A stretch of 64,000 bases of DNA from Methylorubrum sp. B1-46 (GCF_021117295.1 NZ_CP088247.1:1389501-1453500); one strand, 5' to 3'; shown: positions 34,531 through 43,340, numbered from the stretch's first letter. Made by a program: numbers and translations. Notes: generated by a model not told the origin, from the letters alone.

Positions 34531-35760
34531 ATGATGACGCACGCCTATGCCTCGCTTCGGCACGCCTTCCGCTACGGCTCGTCCGCCCTCGGTGCCGCGG
34601 CGCTCGCGGCCCTGATGGCCGCCGGCCCGGTCGCGGCCGCCGAGCCGGGTACCGCCGCCAAGCAGGCCGCCGCCGACCTCGCCGCCGGCAAGGCCGACGA
34701 TCCGGTGGTGCTGAAGGCGCCCGCGCCGAATGCCCGGCGCGTCTACGTCTACGATCCGAAGCACTTCGCGGCGATCTCGCAGAGCTTCATCATCGACGGC
34801 GACACCGCCCGCGTCCTCGGCACGGCCGATAGCGGCTTCATGGGCAATCCGATCGTGGCCAGCGACGGCTCCTTCTTCGGCCACGCCAACACGGTGTTCT
34901 CACGGATCGCCCGCGGCAAGCGCACCGACTACGTCGAGCTGCTCGACCCGCGGACCGCGGACCCGATCGCCGACATCGAGCTGCCGAACGCACCCCGCTT
35001 CCTCGTCGGCACCTATCCCTGGATGACGGCGCTGACGCCCAACAACAAGACGCTGCTGTTCTACCAGTTCTCGCCGCAGCCGGCCGTCGGCGTCGTCGAC
35101 CTCGTCGGCAAGAAATTCGACCGGATGATCGAGGTGCCGGACTGTTACCACATCTTCCCGTCGAGCAACGACACCTTCTTCATGCATTGCCGCGACGGCA
35201 GCCTGCTGAAGGTCAGCATCGGAGCCGACGGCAAGTCGCAGACCAAACGGACCGAGATCTTCCACAAGGAGAACGAGTACGTCATCAATCACCCGGCCTA
35301 CTCGCCTAAGAACGGCCGCCTCGTTTGGCCGACCTATACGGGCAAGATCTTCCAGGTCGACCTGTCCTCCCAGGAGGCCAAGTTCCTTCCCGCGATCGAG
35401 GCCTTCACCGAGGCCGAGAAGAAGGACGGCTGGGCGCCGGGCGGCTGGCAGCAGGTCGCCTATCACCGCGACAGCGACCGCATCTTCCTGCTCGGCGACC
35501 AGCGCGCGGCCTCCAAGCACAAGGCGCCGAGCCGCTTCCTGTTCGTGATCGATGCCAAGTCCGGCAAGCGCCTCAGCAAGATCGAGCTCAAGCACGAGAT
35601 CGACTCGGTCGGCGTGAGCCAGGATGCCAAGCCGCAGCTCTACGCGCTCTCCACCGGCGCCAAGACGCTGTTCATCTTCGATCCCGAGACCGGCAAGGAG
35701 ATGTCGAGCGTCAACCAGCTCGGCGCCGGCCCGCAGGTCATCACGACCTCGGACATGTGA
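34531..35760 (+). CDS. mauB: Methylamine dehydrogenase heavy subunit MauB
   Basis: A 409-residue periplasmic subunit. A signal peptide ([20 protein letters not shown], cleavage near AAAE) precedes the seven-bladed propeller: [60 protein letters not shown], then [18 protein letters not shown] and [20 protein letters not shown]. In the alpha2beta2 enzyme it shields the TTQ cofactor and docks amicyanin. It starts at ATG 34531 after AAGGAGAG; the following ATG at 34534 is an alternative. MauE follows six bases after its stop. Confidence 0.96.
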   Translation: MMTHAYASLRHAFRYGSSALGAAALAALMAAGPVAAAEPGTAAKQAAADLAAGKADDPVVLKAPAPNARRVYVYDPKHFAAISQSFIIDGDTARVLGTADSGFMGNPIVASDGSFFGHANTVFSRIARGKRTDYVELLDPRTADPIADIELPNAPRFLVGTYPWMTALTPNNKTLLFYQFSPQPAVGVVDLVGKKFDRMIEVPDCYHIFPSSNDTFFMHCRDGSLLKVSIGADGKSQTKRTEIFHKENEYVINHPAYSPKNGRLVWPTYTGKIFQVDLSSQEAKFLPAIEAFTEAEKKDGWAPGGWQQVAYHRDSDRIFLLGDQRAASKHKAPSRFLFVIDAKSGKRLSKIELKHEIDSVGVSQDAKPQLYALSTGAKTLFIFDPETGKEMSSVNQLGAGPQVITTSDM

Positions 35761-35765
35761 CGATC

Positions 35766-36350
35766 ATGTCCGCCATCGCCCTGTCCGACATCGCCCTGCC
35801 GCTCCTCGGTGAGCCCGTCGTCACGGTCTTCCTGCGGTCGTTCCTGATCCTGCTCTTCGTCGCCGCAGCCCTGCCGAAGCTGCGTCACGCCGACGAGTTC
35901 TTCGGGGTCGTGCGGAACTTCCGGCTGATGCCCGAGGCGATGGCCCGCCCCTTCGCCGCCGTGCTTCCCCTCGCGGAACTGGCGCTCGCGGCGGGTCTCG
36001 CGGTCCCGGCGACGGCCGCGATCGCCGCGGCGGGCCTCGGCGGCTTGCTGGTTCTGTTCGGCCTCGCCATCGCGATCAACGTGGTCCGCGGCCGGACAGC
36101 GATCGATTGCGGATGTTTCCGCAACGGCATGCGGCAGCCGCTCGGCTGGCTGCTCGTCGGCCGCAACGCCGGTCTCGCCCTCGCGGCCTTCGGCCTCGCC
36201 TGGATCCTGCCGGCGGCGCCCGCCGCCGGCCCCTTCGATCTTGCCGTCGGCTTCGCGGCCGCCGGCCTCGCCCTCCTCATCGGCTACGGCGCTTCGCTCT
36301 TGAACGGGCTTCAAGCCGGCGCGCGCCCCTCTTCCCTTTCGAAAGGCTGA
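35766..36350 (+). CDS. mauE: Methylamine utilisation protein MauE
   Basis: A 194-residue membrane protein with about four or five helices, the founder type of the MauE/DoxX-like redox family. Diagnostic are FVAAALPKLRHADEFFGVVR, NFRLMPEAMARPFAAVLPLA and the paired-cysteine loop AIDCGCFRNGMRQPLGW. It probably works with MauD to form or shuffle the six disulfides of the small subunit in the periplasm. It starts at 35766, six bases after mauB, and ends five bases before mauD. Confidence 0.94.
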   Translation: MSAIALSDIALPLLGEPVVTVFLRSFLILLFVAAALPKLRHADEFFGVVRNFRLMPEAMARPFAAVLPLAELALAAGLAVPATAAIAAAGLGGLLVLFGLAIAINVVRGRTAIDCGCFRNGMRQPLGWLLVGRNAGLALAAFGLAWILPAAPAAGPFDLAVGFAAAGLALLIGYGASLLNGLQAGARPSSLSKG

Positions 36351-36355
36351 CTGCG

Positions 36356-36973
36356 ATGACCATGCAGTTCCTGATCGCCTCGAACGTCCTGCTCTGGCTC
36401 GCCCTGATCGGCTGCGCCGTGCTCCTGCTCGGCCTGCTGCGACAGGTCGGCCTCCTCCACGAACGCTCCTCGCCCATGGGCGCCATGATCACCGATCACG
36501 GTCCCGACATCGGCGACGCCGCGCCGGTCTTCGACCTTCCCGACCATGCCGGCGCCACCGTGCGCATCGGCGGATTGAGCGCCGAGGGTCGCCCGACGCT
36601 GCTGATGTTCACCGCCCCGACCTGTCCGGTCTGCGACAAGCTCTTCCCGCTGATCAAGTCGATCGCCCGGGCCGAGAAGTTCGCGGTGGTGATGATCAGC
36701 GATGGGCAGCCGGACGAGCACCAGCGCTTCCTGGCCAAGCACGAGCTCGGCGACATCCGCTACGTCGTCTCGGCCGAGGTCGGCATGGCCTTCCAGGTCG
36801 GGAAGATCCCCTACGGCGTGCTGCTCGATGCCGAGGGCGTGATCCGCGCCAAGGGCCTCACCAACACCCGCGAGCATCTCGAGAGTCTGCTTGAGGCGGA
36901 CAAGAGCGGCTTCGCGTCGATCCAGCAATTCATGACGAGCCGGAAGCACAGCCACGGCGCCAAGGCCGCCTGA
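36356..36973 (+). CDS. mauD: Thioredoxin-like methylamine utilisation protein MauD
   Basis: A 205-residue membrane-anchored thioredoxin-like protein. One N-terminal helix (residues 5-28) is followed by a TlpA/AhpC-like domain with the active site APTCPVC at residues 87-93 and the cis-proline region VGKIPYGVLLDAEGVIRAKG. It is thought to act in the periplasm as a disulfide isomerase for the cysteine-rich small subunit. The stop codon lies inside the first unit of a 17-bp tandem repeat that fills the gap before mauA. Confidence 0.94.
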   Translation: MTMQFLIASNVLLWLALIGCAVLLLGLLRQVGLLHERSSPMGAMITDHGPDIGDAAPVFDLPDHAGATVRIGGLSAEGRPTLLMFTAPTCPVCDKLFPLIKSIARAEKFAVVMISDGQPDEHQRFLAKHELGDIRYVVSAEVGMAFQVGKIPYGVLLDAEGVIRAKGLTNTREHLESLLEADKSGFASIQQFMTSRKHSHGAKAA

Positions 36974-37027
36974 TCGAAAAGCCCGCCTGATCGAAAAGGC
37001 CGCCTGATCGAAAAGGCCGCCTGATCG
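36964..37027 (+). repeat. 17-bp tandem repeat between mauD and mauA
   Basis: The unit GGCCGCCTGATCGAAAA occurs three times head to tail (the second copy with one change, GCCC for GGCC), then a partial fourth copy of 13 bases. The mauD stop TGA lies in the first unit. Slippage in this stretch could change the last codons of mauD and the distance to mauA. Confidence 0.85.
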
Positions 37028-37071
37028 CAGGCCGCCCGCGTCCGCAAACCCAGAACAGCGACGAGGAAACG

Positions 37072-37632
37072 ATGCTCGGAAAATCCCAATTCGACGATCT
37101 CTTCGAGAAGATGTCCCGCAAGGTGGCGGGACATACCAGCCGCCGCGGCTTCATCGGACGCGTCGGCACGGCGGTGGCCGGCGTGGCGCTTGTGCCCCTG
37201 CTTCCGGTCGACCGCCGCGGGCGCGTCAGCCGCGCCAATGCCGCTGAGAGCGCGGGCGATCCTCGGGGCAAGTGGACGCCGCAGGACCATGACGTGCAGG
37301 CTTGCGATTACTGGCGCCACTGCTCCATCGACGGCAACATCTGCGACTGTTCCGGCGGCTCGCTCACCAATTGCCCGCCCGGCACCAAGCTCGCGTCCAG
37401 CTCCTGGGTCGCCAGCTGCTACAACCCGACCGACAAGCAGAGCTACCTGATCTCATACCGCGACTGCTGCGGCGCCAACATGTCCACCCGGTGCTCGTGC
37501 CTGAACACCGAAGGCGAGCTGCCGGTCTACCGCCCGGAATTCGGCAACGACATCATCTGGTGCTTCGGCGCCGAGGACGATGCCATGACCTACCACTGCA
37601 CGATCTCGCCCATCGTCGGAAAGGCCGGCTGA
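37072..37632 (+). CDS. mauA: Methylamine dehydrogenase light subunit MauA (TTQ-bearing)
   Basis: A 186-residue precursor. A long leader with a twin-arginine-like motif (HTSRRGFIGRVGTAVAGVAL) ends near RANAAE. The mature part holds many cysteines (ACDYWRHCSIDGNICDC and YRDCCGANMSTRCSC) for six disulfides. W112 (SSSWVASCYNPTD) and W163 (NDIIWCFGAEDD) lie 51 residues apart, as do Trp57 and Trp108, which are crosslinked into tryptophan tryptophylquinone in characterised enzymes. It oxidises methylamine to formaldehyde and ammonia in the periplasm. MauG finishes the cofactor. Confidence 0.97.
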   Translation: MLGKSQFDDLFEKMSRKVAGHTSRRGFIGRVGTAVAGVALVPLLPVDRRGRVSRANAAESAGDPRGKWTPQDHDVQACDYWRHCSIDGNICDCSGGSLTNCPPGTKLASSSWVASCYNPTDKQSYLISYRDCCGANMSTRCSCLNTEGELPVYRPEFGNDIIWCFGAEDDAMTYHCTISPIVGKAG

Positions 37633-37638
37633 TCCCCG

Positions 37639-37660
37639 GCCGCGGCCTGCGGGCCGCGGC
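37639..37660 (+). terminator. Hairpin between mauA and mauC
   Basis: GCCGCGGCC, loop TGCG, GGCCGCGGC: a perfect 9-bp stem seven bases after the mauA stop. No T-run follows, so it may protect the 3' end of upstream mRNA or dampen transcription into mauC. Confidence 0.5.
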
Positions 37661-37695
37661 TCCCGGACAGCCCTGAGACATCGGAGTCGAACCCC

Positions 37696-38055
37696 ATGCG
37701 CGTCCTCGTTCTCGCAGCAACGCTTGCTGCCCTCTCCGCCGGTGCGGCGCTTGCCGCCGGCGCGCTCGAAGTGGTGCCGGAGGCGCCTGCCGGCAGCACC
37801 GAGGTCAAGATCGCCAAGATGAAGTTCGCGACCCCGGAGGTCCGCATCAAGGCGGGCTCGGCCGTGACCTGGACCAATACCGAGGCCCTGCCGCACAACG
37901 TGCACTTCAAGCCCGGCGGCAGCGTCGACAAGGAGCTGGAGGGGCCGATGCTGCGCTCCAACCAGACCTTCTCGGTCCAGTTCAACACGCCGGGCACCTA
38001 CGACTACATCTGCACGCCCCATCCCTTCATGAAGGGCAAGGTCGTCGTCGAGTAG
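37696..38055 (+). CDS. mauC: Amicyanin MauC
   Basis: A 119-residue blue copper protein with a signal peptide (MRVLVLAATLAALSAGAALA). Copper ligands are H67 (LPHNVHF), C106, H109 and M112 (YICTPHPFM); each is 14 higher than H53, C92, H95 and M98 of the characterised mature protein, so the fold is intact. It is a type I cupredoxin in the periplasm that takes electrons from TTQ of methylamine dehydrogenase and passes them to c-type cytochromes. It lies between two RNA hairpins. Confidence 0.97.
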   Translation: MRVLVLAATLAALSAGAALAAGALEVVPEAPAGSTEVKIAKMKFATPEVRIKAGSAVTWTNTEALPHNVHFKPGGSVDKELEGPMLRSNQTFSVQFNTPGTYDYICTPHPFMKGKVVVE

Positions 38056-38062
38056 CGACGAA

Positions 38063-38103
38063 GCCGGCAGGTCTCCGACGCGAGCGGACCGCGACCTGCC
38101 GGC
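38063..38103 (+). terminator. Long hairpin after mauC
   Basis: GCCGGCAGGTC at 38063-38073 pairs perfectly with GACCTGCCGGC at 38093-38103, an 11-bp stem with a 19-base loop, followed by CTTCCTCC. It lies just after the mauC stop and could terminate part of the transcripts before mauJ, so that structural genes are made in excess over maturation genes. Confidence 0.6.
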
Positions 38104-38183
38104 CTTCCTCCGCCGTACCGCCCCCGAGACTCGAATGCCCCCCGATCCGTCGAGGAGGGCCCGTCAGCGCGCAAGGTGCACCG

Positions 38184-39071
38184 ATGTGGATTCCCTACGA
38201 CCTGACCGGCTCGCTCAAGGGCGAGACATCGGCCGCGAGTCTTCAGCGCTCACAGGCGGACCGCTCCGTTCGCGACGTGCTGGTCGGCTTCTTCGTGCGC
38301 AATCCCATCACCCAGAGCTGGGAGATCGACATCCGGGCCGAGTCCGCCAAGGAGGTGCTTACGGTCGCGCTGGACGGCATGCCGGCCGAGATCGCCTGCT
38401 ACGGCGACGCGTCGGGCAAGCTCAGCGAGATCATCTACCGCATCAAAAGCGCCGAGCCCTACGCCGCCTTCGATGCCTGCCGGCACGACCTGGAGGACCG
38501 GCTCGCCCGCTGGACGTTGGAACTCGGACGCGGCATGGCCGTCGCCGGCTGGCGCGTGGCCGATCCGGCCAACGAGGCGCGCTGGCGCTGCACCCCGTTC
38601 CGTCCGAGCGCGCTCGACCTCGACCTCGACGCCGTGGCCTTCGCGCCGGACGACCTCAAGCCGCTGTTGCGCGTCTACCAGCGCGCCCGCAACGCCTCGG
38701 ACCCGGCCTGGCGCCTGCTGAACGCCTACGCGGTGCTGACATGCTGGCGCGCCGGCAGGGCTCCCTTCCCGGCAAAGCCGCCGCGGCCCGTCCCCACCGT
38801 GACCCTGGAGATGCTGGTGCATAGCGGCACCCTTGGCTGCGCCGTGACCTTCAAGGACCAGCCGCTGACGGTCCTCGTCGATGCCCTGGAGGTCTGGCGC
38901 GACGCCGTCCTGCAGGATCTGGAGTCCCCCGGCGACGGCGCGCAGGGGCTGCGGGGCGAGGCGCGCTGGCGTCTCGCGCACATGGCGAGCCTCGCCGACC
39001 TCGCCGCCCGCGAGACGCTCCTGCGCGAGATCGCGCGTCGCCGCGGCGCCGATCTGGCGCTCGCTTCCTGA
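38184..39071 (+). CDS. mauJ: Methylamine utilisation protein MauJ
   Basis: A 295-residue protein without signal peptide or membrane helices, so probably cytosolic. It begins MWIPYDLTGSLKGETSAASL and contains DVLVGFFVRNPITQSWEIDI and AYVLTCWRAGRAPFP-like segments. Its place after mauC and before mauG is that of MauJ in Methylobacterium clusters. The function is unknown; it has been reported as not essential for growth on methylamine in some strains. The ATG at 38184 follows GCAAGGTGCACC, a weak ribosome site. Confidence 0.85.
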   Translation: MWIPYDLTGSLKGETSAASLQRSQADRSVRDVLVGFFVRNPITQSWEIDIRAESAKEVLTVALDGMPAEIACYGDASGKLSEIIYRIKSAEPYAAFDACRHDLEDRLARWTLELGRGMAVAGWRVADPANEARWRCTPFRPSALDLDLDAVAFAPDDLKPLLRVYQRARNASDPAWRLLNAYAVLTCWRAGRAPFPAKPPRPVPTVTLEMLVHSGTLGCAVTFKDQPLTVLVDALEVWRDAVLQDLESPGDGAQGLRGEARWRLAHMASLADLAARETLLREIARRRGADLALAS

Positions 39072-39103
39072 TCCCGGCCAGAGCGCCAAGGATAGTGAGG
39101 GCC

Positions 39104-40165
39104 ATGCGGCCGATCCTGCCGATCCCCGTCCTGCTTGCCTGGGCCGTCCTCCTCTGCGGGGGCACCTACGTCGTGACCGCACGCTCGGACGCCGCGACGG
39201 CGACCGACGGCCCCTCACAACAGGATATCACCGCGCTGAAAGAGCGCTTCCGCCGGCCGGACGGCGTGCCGCACCCCAAAGCCAACCCGGCGACACCGGA
39301 AAAGGTGACGCTCGGCAAGGCTCTGTTCTTCGACCCAAGGCTCTCGCGCTCGGGCAGCGTCTCCTGCGCGACCTGCCACAATCCGAGCCTCGGCTGGAGC
39401 GACGGTCTCACCCGGGCGGTGGGCTTCGGCATGGTCTTGCTGCCGCGGCGAACCCCGCCGGTGCGCAATCTCGCCTGGGGCTCCGCCTTCCAGTGGGACG
39501 GCCGGGCCGACAGCCTGGAGGCGCAGGCGCGGATGCCGATCACGGCGCCCGACGAGATGAACATGTCGATGGATCTCGTCGTCGAGCGCCTGAAGGCGGT
39601 GCCGGGCTACGCCCCGCTCTTCCGCGAAGCCTTCGGCGACGAGGAGCCCATCAGCGCGCGCAATGTCACCGCGGCGCTCGCCGCCTTCCAGCGGACGCTG
39701 GTCTCGGGCAAGGCTCCGTTCGATCGCTGGGTCGAGGGCGAGGAGGCGGCTCTCGGGGCCGACGCCCGTCGCGGCTTCGCTCTCTTCACCGGCAAGGCCA
39801 ATTGCGCGGCCTGCCATTCCGGATGGCGCTTCACCGACGACAGCTTCCACGACATCGGCCTGAAGGCCGGCGACGATCTCGGCCGCGGCAAGTTCGCGCC
39901 GCCCTCCGTGACGGCCATGCGCTACGCCTTCAAGACGCCGTCGCTGCGCGACCTGCGGATGCAGGGCCCCTACATGCACGATGGCCAGCTCGGCAGCCTG
40001 GACGCGGTGATCGAGCACTACGTCGAGGGCGGCGAGCGGCGTCCGAGCCTGTCCTTCGAGATGAAACCGGTCGCGCTCAGCGCGCAGGAGCGGCGCGATC
40101 TCACCGCCTTCCTCGAATCCCTGGCGGCGGAACCCGCCGCCCTCACCCTGCCGCACCTGCCGTGA
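39104..40165 (+). CDS. mauG: Di-heme TTQ-maturation enzyme MauG
   Basis: A 353-residue periplasmic di-heme protein related to bacterial cytochrome c peroxidases. It has an N-terminal signal/anchor (LPIPVLLAWAVLLCGGTYVV) and two heme c sites, CATCH at residues 88-92 and CAACH at 234-238. Other family stretches are TLGKALFFDPRLSRSGSVSC, RNLAWGSAFQWDGRADSLEA and LRDLRMQGPYMHDGQLGSLD. MauG completes TTQ by a bis-Fe(IV) state that oxidises the light subunit precursor from a distance. The ATG at 39104 was preferred to an in-frame GTG at 39095. Confidence 0.95.
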   Translation: MRPILPIPVLLAWAVLLCGGTYVVTARSDAATATDGPSQQDITALKERFRRPDGVPHPKANPATPEKVTLGKALFFDPRLSRSGSVSCATCHNPSLGWSDGLTRAVGFGMVLLPRRTPPVRNLAWGSAFQWDGRADSLEAQARMPITAPDEMNMSMDLVVERLKAVPGYAPLFREAFGDEEPISARNVTAALAAFQRTLVSGKAPFDRWVEGEEAALGADARRGFALFTGKANCAACHSGWRFTDDSFHDIGLKAGDDLGRGKFAPPSVTAMRYAFKTPSLRDLRMQGPYMHDGQLGSLDAVIEHYVEGGERRPSLSFEMKPVALSAQERRDLTAFLESLAAEPAALTLPHLP

Positions 40166-40176
40166 GAGGACTTGCC

Positions 40177-40551
40177 ATGACGAGGAACGGTCGGATGGCC
40201 CTTGATCCCGCATTCCGTCGCCTTGCCGCTGGCTTCGCCCTGAGCCTCGCGGTGCTGACCGCGCCGGCGAGTGCCGAAGAGTTCGAGGTCATGATCCATC
40301 ACGCGGAACTGCAGGAGGTGACGATCAAGCCCCGCGTGGGCGACACGATCCGCTTCGTCAATCATGCCGACATCGCCCACAACCTGTACCTCACCTACGA
40401 GGACGGTCAGGTCGAAACCCTCGACACGCAACCGCCGCGCACGACCAAGCACGCGGTGCTGCGCCGAGCCGGCCACGTCGTCGTGCGCTGCTGGATCCAT
40501 CCCATCATCCGGATGGAACTCGATGTCGCCGACAAGGCCGCGAGCCAGTAG
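40177..40551 (+). CDS. mauL: Cupredoxin-like methylamine utilisation protein MauL
   Basis: A 124-residue exported protein. The signal peptide (LAAGFALSLAVLTAPASAEE) is followed by a cupredoxin-like domain: RFVNHADIAHNLYLTYEDGQ and VVVRCWIHPIIRMELDV. Potential copper ligands are the histidine of AHNLY and the C-x2-H-x4-M set of RCWIHPIIRM, a spacing close to that of amicyanin-like proteins. MauL is needed for active enzyme in some methylotrophs but its role is not clear. It lies 11 bases after mauG. Confidence 0.9.
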   Translation: MTRNGRMALDPAFRRLAAGFALSLAVLTAPASAEEFEVMIHHAELQEVTIKPRVGDTIRFVNHADIAHNLYLTYEDGQVETLDTQPPRTTKHAVLRRAGHVVVRCWIHPIIRMELDVADKAASQ

Positions 40552-40569
40552 GACGCCGGGAGGCCTGCC

Positions 40570-41232
40570 ATGGCAAAGCCGAACCCTCCGTCGCGGCGGG
40601 ACCTTCTGACGAGCGGCGCCAAGGCTGCCGGCGTCGCCTGCCTCGCGGGCCTCTCGCTCACGGCCTACGTCGAGTCGGCGCGCAGGGCCGAGGCGACGGC
40701 GTTGCGCCCGCCCGGCGCCCTGCCGGAGGACGATTTCCAGGGGGCTTGCGTCCGCTGCGGCCTGTGCGTGCGGGCCTGCCCGTTCGACACCCTGCGCCTT
40801 GCCGAGTTGGGAGAGGAGGCGCCGCTGGGCACTCCCTTCTTCGTCGCCCGCGAAACGCCCTGCTTCATGTGCGCGGACGTGCCCTGCGCCAAGGCCTGCC
40901 CGACCGGCGCCCTCGACCGCGACATCCCGAGCATCCGGCAGGCCGACATGGGCGTCGCCGTCCTCGTCGGCCACGAGAGCTGCCTGAACTACAAGGGCAT
41001 CACCTGCAGCATCTGCCACCGCGTCTGCCCGATCCGCGACGAGGCAATCACGCTGGAGCCGCAGACGATCAGGGGACGCCGGATGGTGATCCCGACGGTG
41101 CATTCCGACAAATGCACCGGTTGCGGCACCTGCGAGAAGCACTGCGTGCTGGGCCACGCCGCGATCCGGGTGCTGCCGCGCGAACTCGGGCTCGGCGGCC
41201 GCGGGCGCAACCCGGCGGGGAGGGCGGTGTAA
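40570..41232 (+). CDS. mauM: Ferredoxin-type protein MauM
   Basis: A 220-residue iron-sulfur protein similar to NapG. The N-terminus SRRDLLTSGAKAAGVACLAG looks like a twin-arginine leader or anchor. Four cysteine clusters can be seen: CVRCGLCVRACPF, CFMCADVPCAKACP, CSICHRVCP and CTGCGTCEKHC, consistent with up to four 4Fe-4S clusters. It probably passes electrons with MauN, perhaps to the maturation machinery; null mutants in studied strains show little effect on methylamine growth. Its TAA overlaps the mauN ATG. Confidence 0.92.
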   Translation: MAKPNPPSRRDLLTSGAKAAGVACLAGLSLTAYVESARRAEATALRPPGALPEDDFQGACVRCGLCVRACPFDTLRLAELGEEAPLGTPFFVARETPCFMCADVPCAKACPTGALDRDIPSIRQADMGVAVLVGHESCLNYKGITCSICHRVCPIRDEAITLEPQTIRGRRMVIPTVHSDKCTGCGTCEKHCVLGHAAIRVLPRELGLGGRGRNPAGRAV

Positions 41233-42086
41233 TGCGCCTGAGCCTGACAGCGGAAGCGCGAAGGGAGGGCGTGGCGGCCAAGGGTTGGGTGCGCGCGCAC
41301 AAATGGTGGATCCTGCGCCGCCTGACGCAGCTCACGGCGCTGGGCGTCTTCATGGCCGGCCCGCTCGCCGGGATCTGGCTCGTCCGGGGCAATTTCGCGT
41401 CGAGCGAAATCCTCGGACTCCTGCCGCTCAGCGATCCCTTCATCGCCGTCCAATCTCTCGCCGCCGGTGCAGTGCCGGCACGCGTCGCCCTCTTGGGCGC
41501 CCTCTTGATCACGCTGTTCTACATCGTGGTGGGAGGCCGCGCCTATTGCGGCTGGATCTGTCCCGTCAACATCGTCACCGATACAGCCTATTGGCTTCGG
41601 GAGAAACTCGGCATCACGCGCGACCGCAAGCTCGACCGGCGCACGCGGCTCTGGGTTCTGGGCGGTGCACTGCTCGCCTCGCTTCTGAGCGGCACGGTCG
41701 CCTGGGAGTTTGTCAATCCGGTGAGCCTGCTGCAGCGCGGCCTGATCTTCGGACTCGGCGCGGGCTGGACCATCATCGCGGCCGTGTTCCTCCTCGACCT
41801 GCTGATCACGCGACGGGGCTGGTGCGGTCATCTCTGCCCGGTCGGCGCCTTCTACGGAATCATGGGCAAGGCCAGCGTCGTGCGGGTCGCCGCATCGCGG
41901 CGGGAGGCATGCACCGATTGCGGGGCGTGCTTTCAGATCTGCACAGAGCCCCACGTCATCACGCCGGCCCTGAAGGGACGTGGAACGATGTCGATCCTGA
42001 ATCAGGATTGCCTCAATTGCGGTAGCTGCATCGATGCGTGCCCAGTCGATGTCTTCGAGATATCAGTACGTACAAATATTCGTTGA
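41232..42086 (+). CDS. mauN: Membrane ferredoxin-type protein MauN
   Basis: A 284-residue NapH-like membrane protein. About four helices alternate with cysteine motifs CGWICPVNIVTD and CGHLCPVGAFYG in the membrane part; the C-terminal domain has two 4Fe-4S motifs, CTDCGACFQICTEP and CLNCGSCIDACP. It likely forms a quinol-linked electron chain with MauM. The start overlaps mauM by one base (TAATG). It is the last gene of the mau operon; the following 270 bases are AT-rich and mark the end of the unit. Confidence 0.92.
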   Translation: MRLSLTAEARREGVAAKGWVRAHKWWILRRLTQLTALGVFMAGPLAGIWLVRGNFASSEILGLLPLSDPFIAVQSLAAGAVPARVALLGALLITLFYIVVGGRAYCGWICPVNIVTDTAYWLREKLGITRDRKLDRRTRLWVLGGALLASLLSGTVAWEFVNPVSLLQRGLIFGLGAGWTIIAAVFLLDLLITRRGWCGHLCPVGAFYGIMGKASVVRVAASRREACTDCGACFQICTEPHVITPALKGRGTMSILNQDCLNCGSCIDACPVDVFEISVRTNIR

Positions 42087-42359
42087 GGTTTTAACAGTTT
42101 TTTGACAATTTATGCGCAGATTGACTCCTTGTTATTCTCAGTATGATAAATTCATCCGCCACCCTCCAAGGTGGATCAGCGCTCAAAAAGCTCAAATAAC
42201 TGCATATTTCGAAATACCTGGGACATAAACGACTCGCTGAGACTACTTTTTATTCAAAAACATCAGACTTGTCGCAATTATCCAAAATTTCCCTTGCGAC
42301 TAGAATATTCTTTTAGGAATAGATCTATCGGGAACAGCATGGCAAGGGGAAATAAAGTT

Positions 42360-43340
42360 ATGTCGAAAATCAATCTTCGCGCTCTATTACTGAGCGGAGC
42401 GCTCGCTCTCTCCGGTCCACCCGGTCTCGCCGCCGACCGCTTATCGGCACCTAAACAGATGCCGCCCGAGGCCAAGGCCGCCGATCCACTCATCGGCTTC
42501 TCCTTTTACTCGCAATATGCGACAGACTACAACTTTCGAGGTGTCTCGCAATCGAATCGGCAGGGAAGTTTTCAGACGTTCTTCGAAGCACAGTTCTTCA
42601 ACAATTTTGCCTATACGGGCCTATATACATGGCAGGTGCGCTTGCCGACACGGCCTGATTTCGAGTTTGATCTGACCGCCGGCATCCGTCCGGTTTTTGA
42701 CAAGCTGTCACTTGATCTTGGTGTCGTGTATTACTTCTACCCCAACGAACAACGGCTCATCAACCCGACCAACGGCGCATTCCTGACGACTGCCAACAGT
42801 GACTTCATCGAGTATGCCGGCAAGGCGCTCTATCAAATTACGCCAGAACTTATCGTCGGAGCGAATATCATCCATGCGCCCAGCTTCTTCGGGCAGCACG
42901 CCACTGCGACCTACACGTCCGGCACGATCGCCTACACACTTCCAGCCAACTGGTTTTCGTTCCTGCCCGAGGCCTACGCCGGGGGCTTCTCGATCTCCGC
43001 TGAAGGCGGTCACTACTTCATCGGCGCAGCGAAGACCTCAGCGACAGGATTCGATGCATCGATCGGGCGCTTCGCCGCCGTTGACTTGCCGAGTTACAAT
43101 TACGGCAACATTGGAATATCATATAATTACAAAAATATACTGATCGATTTCAGATACCATACGACTGATCTCACACCAACGCAGTGCTTCACTTTTACGG
43201 GCGATTACCGTGGCTACTTCAACGGCGGTCGCTCCGGCTGGTGTGGTGATGCAATCATCGGGGCCATCCGCTGGCAGGCATCGACCTCAGCCCCGGGGAT
43301 TTACGCGGAGCCATCCGGTTTGTTCGGATTCTTTAAGTAG
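42360..43340 (+). CDS. TorF-family putative porin
   Basis: A 326-residue outer-membrane protein. A signal peptide (INLRALLLSGALALSGPPGL, cleavage near GLAA) is followed by a beta-barrel sequence that begins FSFYSQYATDYNFRGVSQSN, the hallmark of the TorF/TIGR02001 family, with ELDLxAG-type FEFDLTAGIRPVF and DLGVVYYFYP. The start at 42360 lies after CAAGGGGAAATAAAGTT; an ATG at 42340 is possible. It is more AT-rich than the mau genes, especially in the 5' region. It may let methylated amines or other small solutes through the outer membrane, judged from its position only. Confidence 0.82.
   Translation: MSKINLRALLLSGALALSGPPGLAADRLSAPKQMPPEAKAADPLIGFSFYSQYATDYNFRGVSQSNRQGSFQTFFEAQFFNNFAYTGLYTWQVRLPTRPDFEFDLTAGIRPVFDKLSLDLGVVYYFYPNEQRLINPTNGAFLTTANSDFIEYAGKALYQITPELIVGANIIHAPSFFGQHATATYTSGTIAYTLPANWFSFLPEAYAGGFSISAEGGHYFIGAAKTSATGFDASIGRFAAVDLPSYNYGNIGISYNYKNILIDFRYHTTDLTPTQCFTFTGDYRGYFNGGRSGWCGDAIIGAIRWQASTSAPGIYAEPSGLFGFFK

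Noticed and set aside
36964..37027. A CRISPR array
   Set aside because: The 17-bp units are directly adjacent with no spacers; it is a simple tandem repeat. No other CRISPR-like pattern or cas gene was seen.
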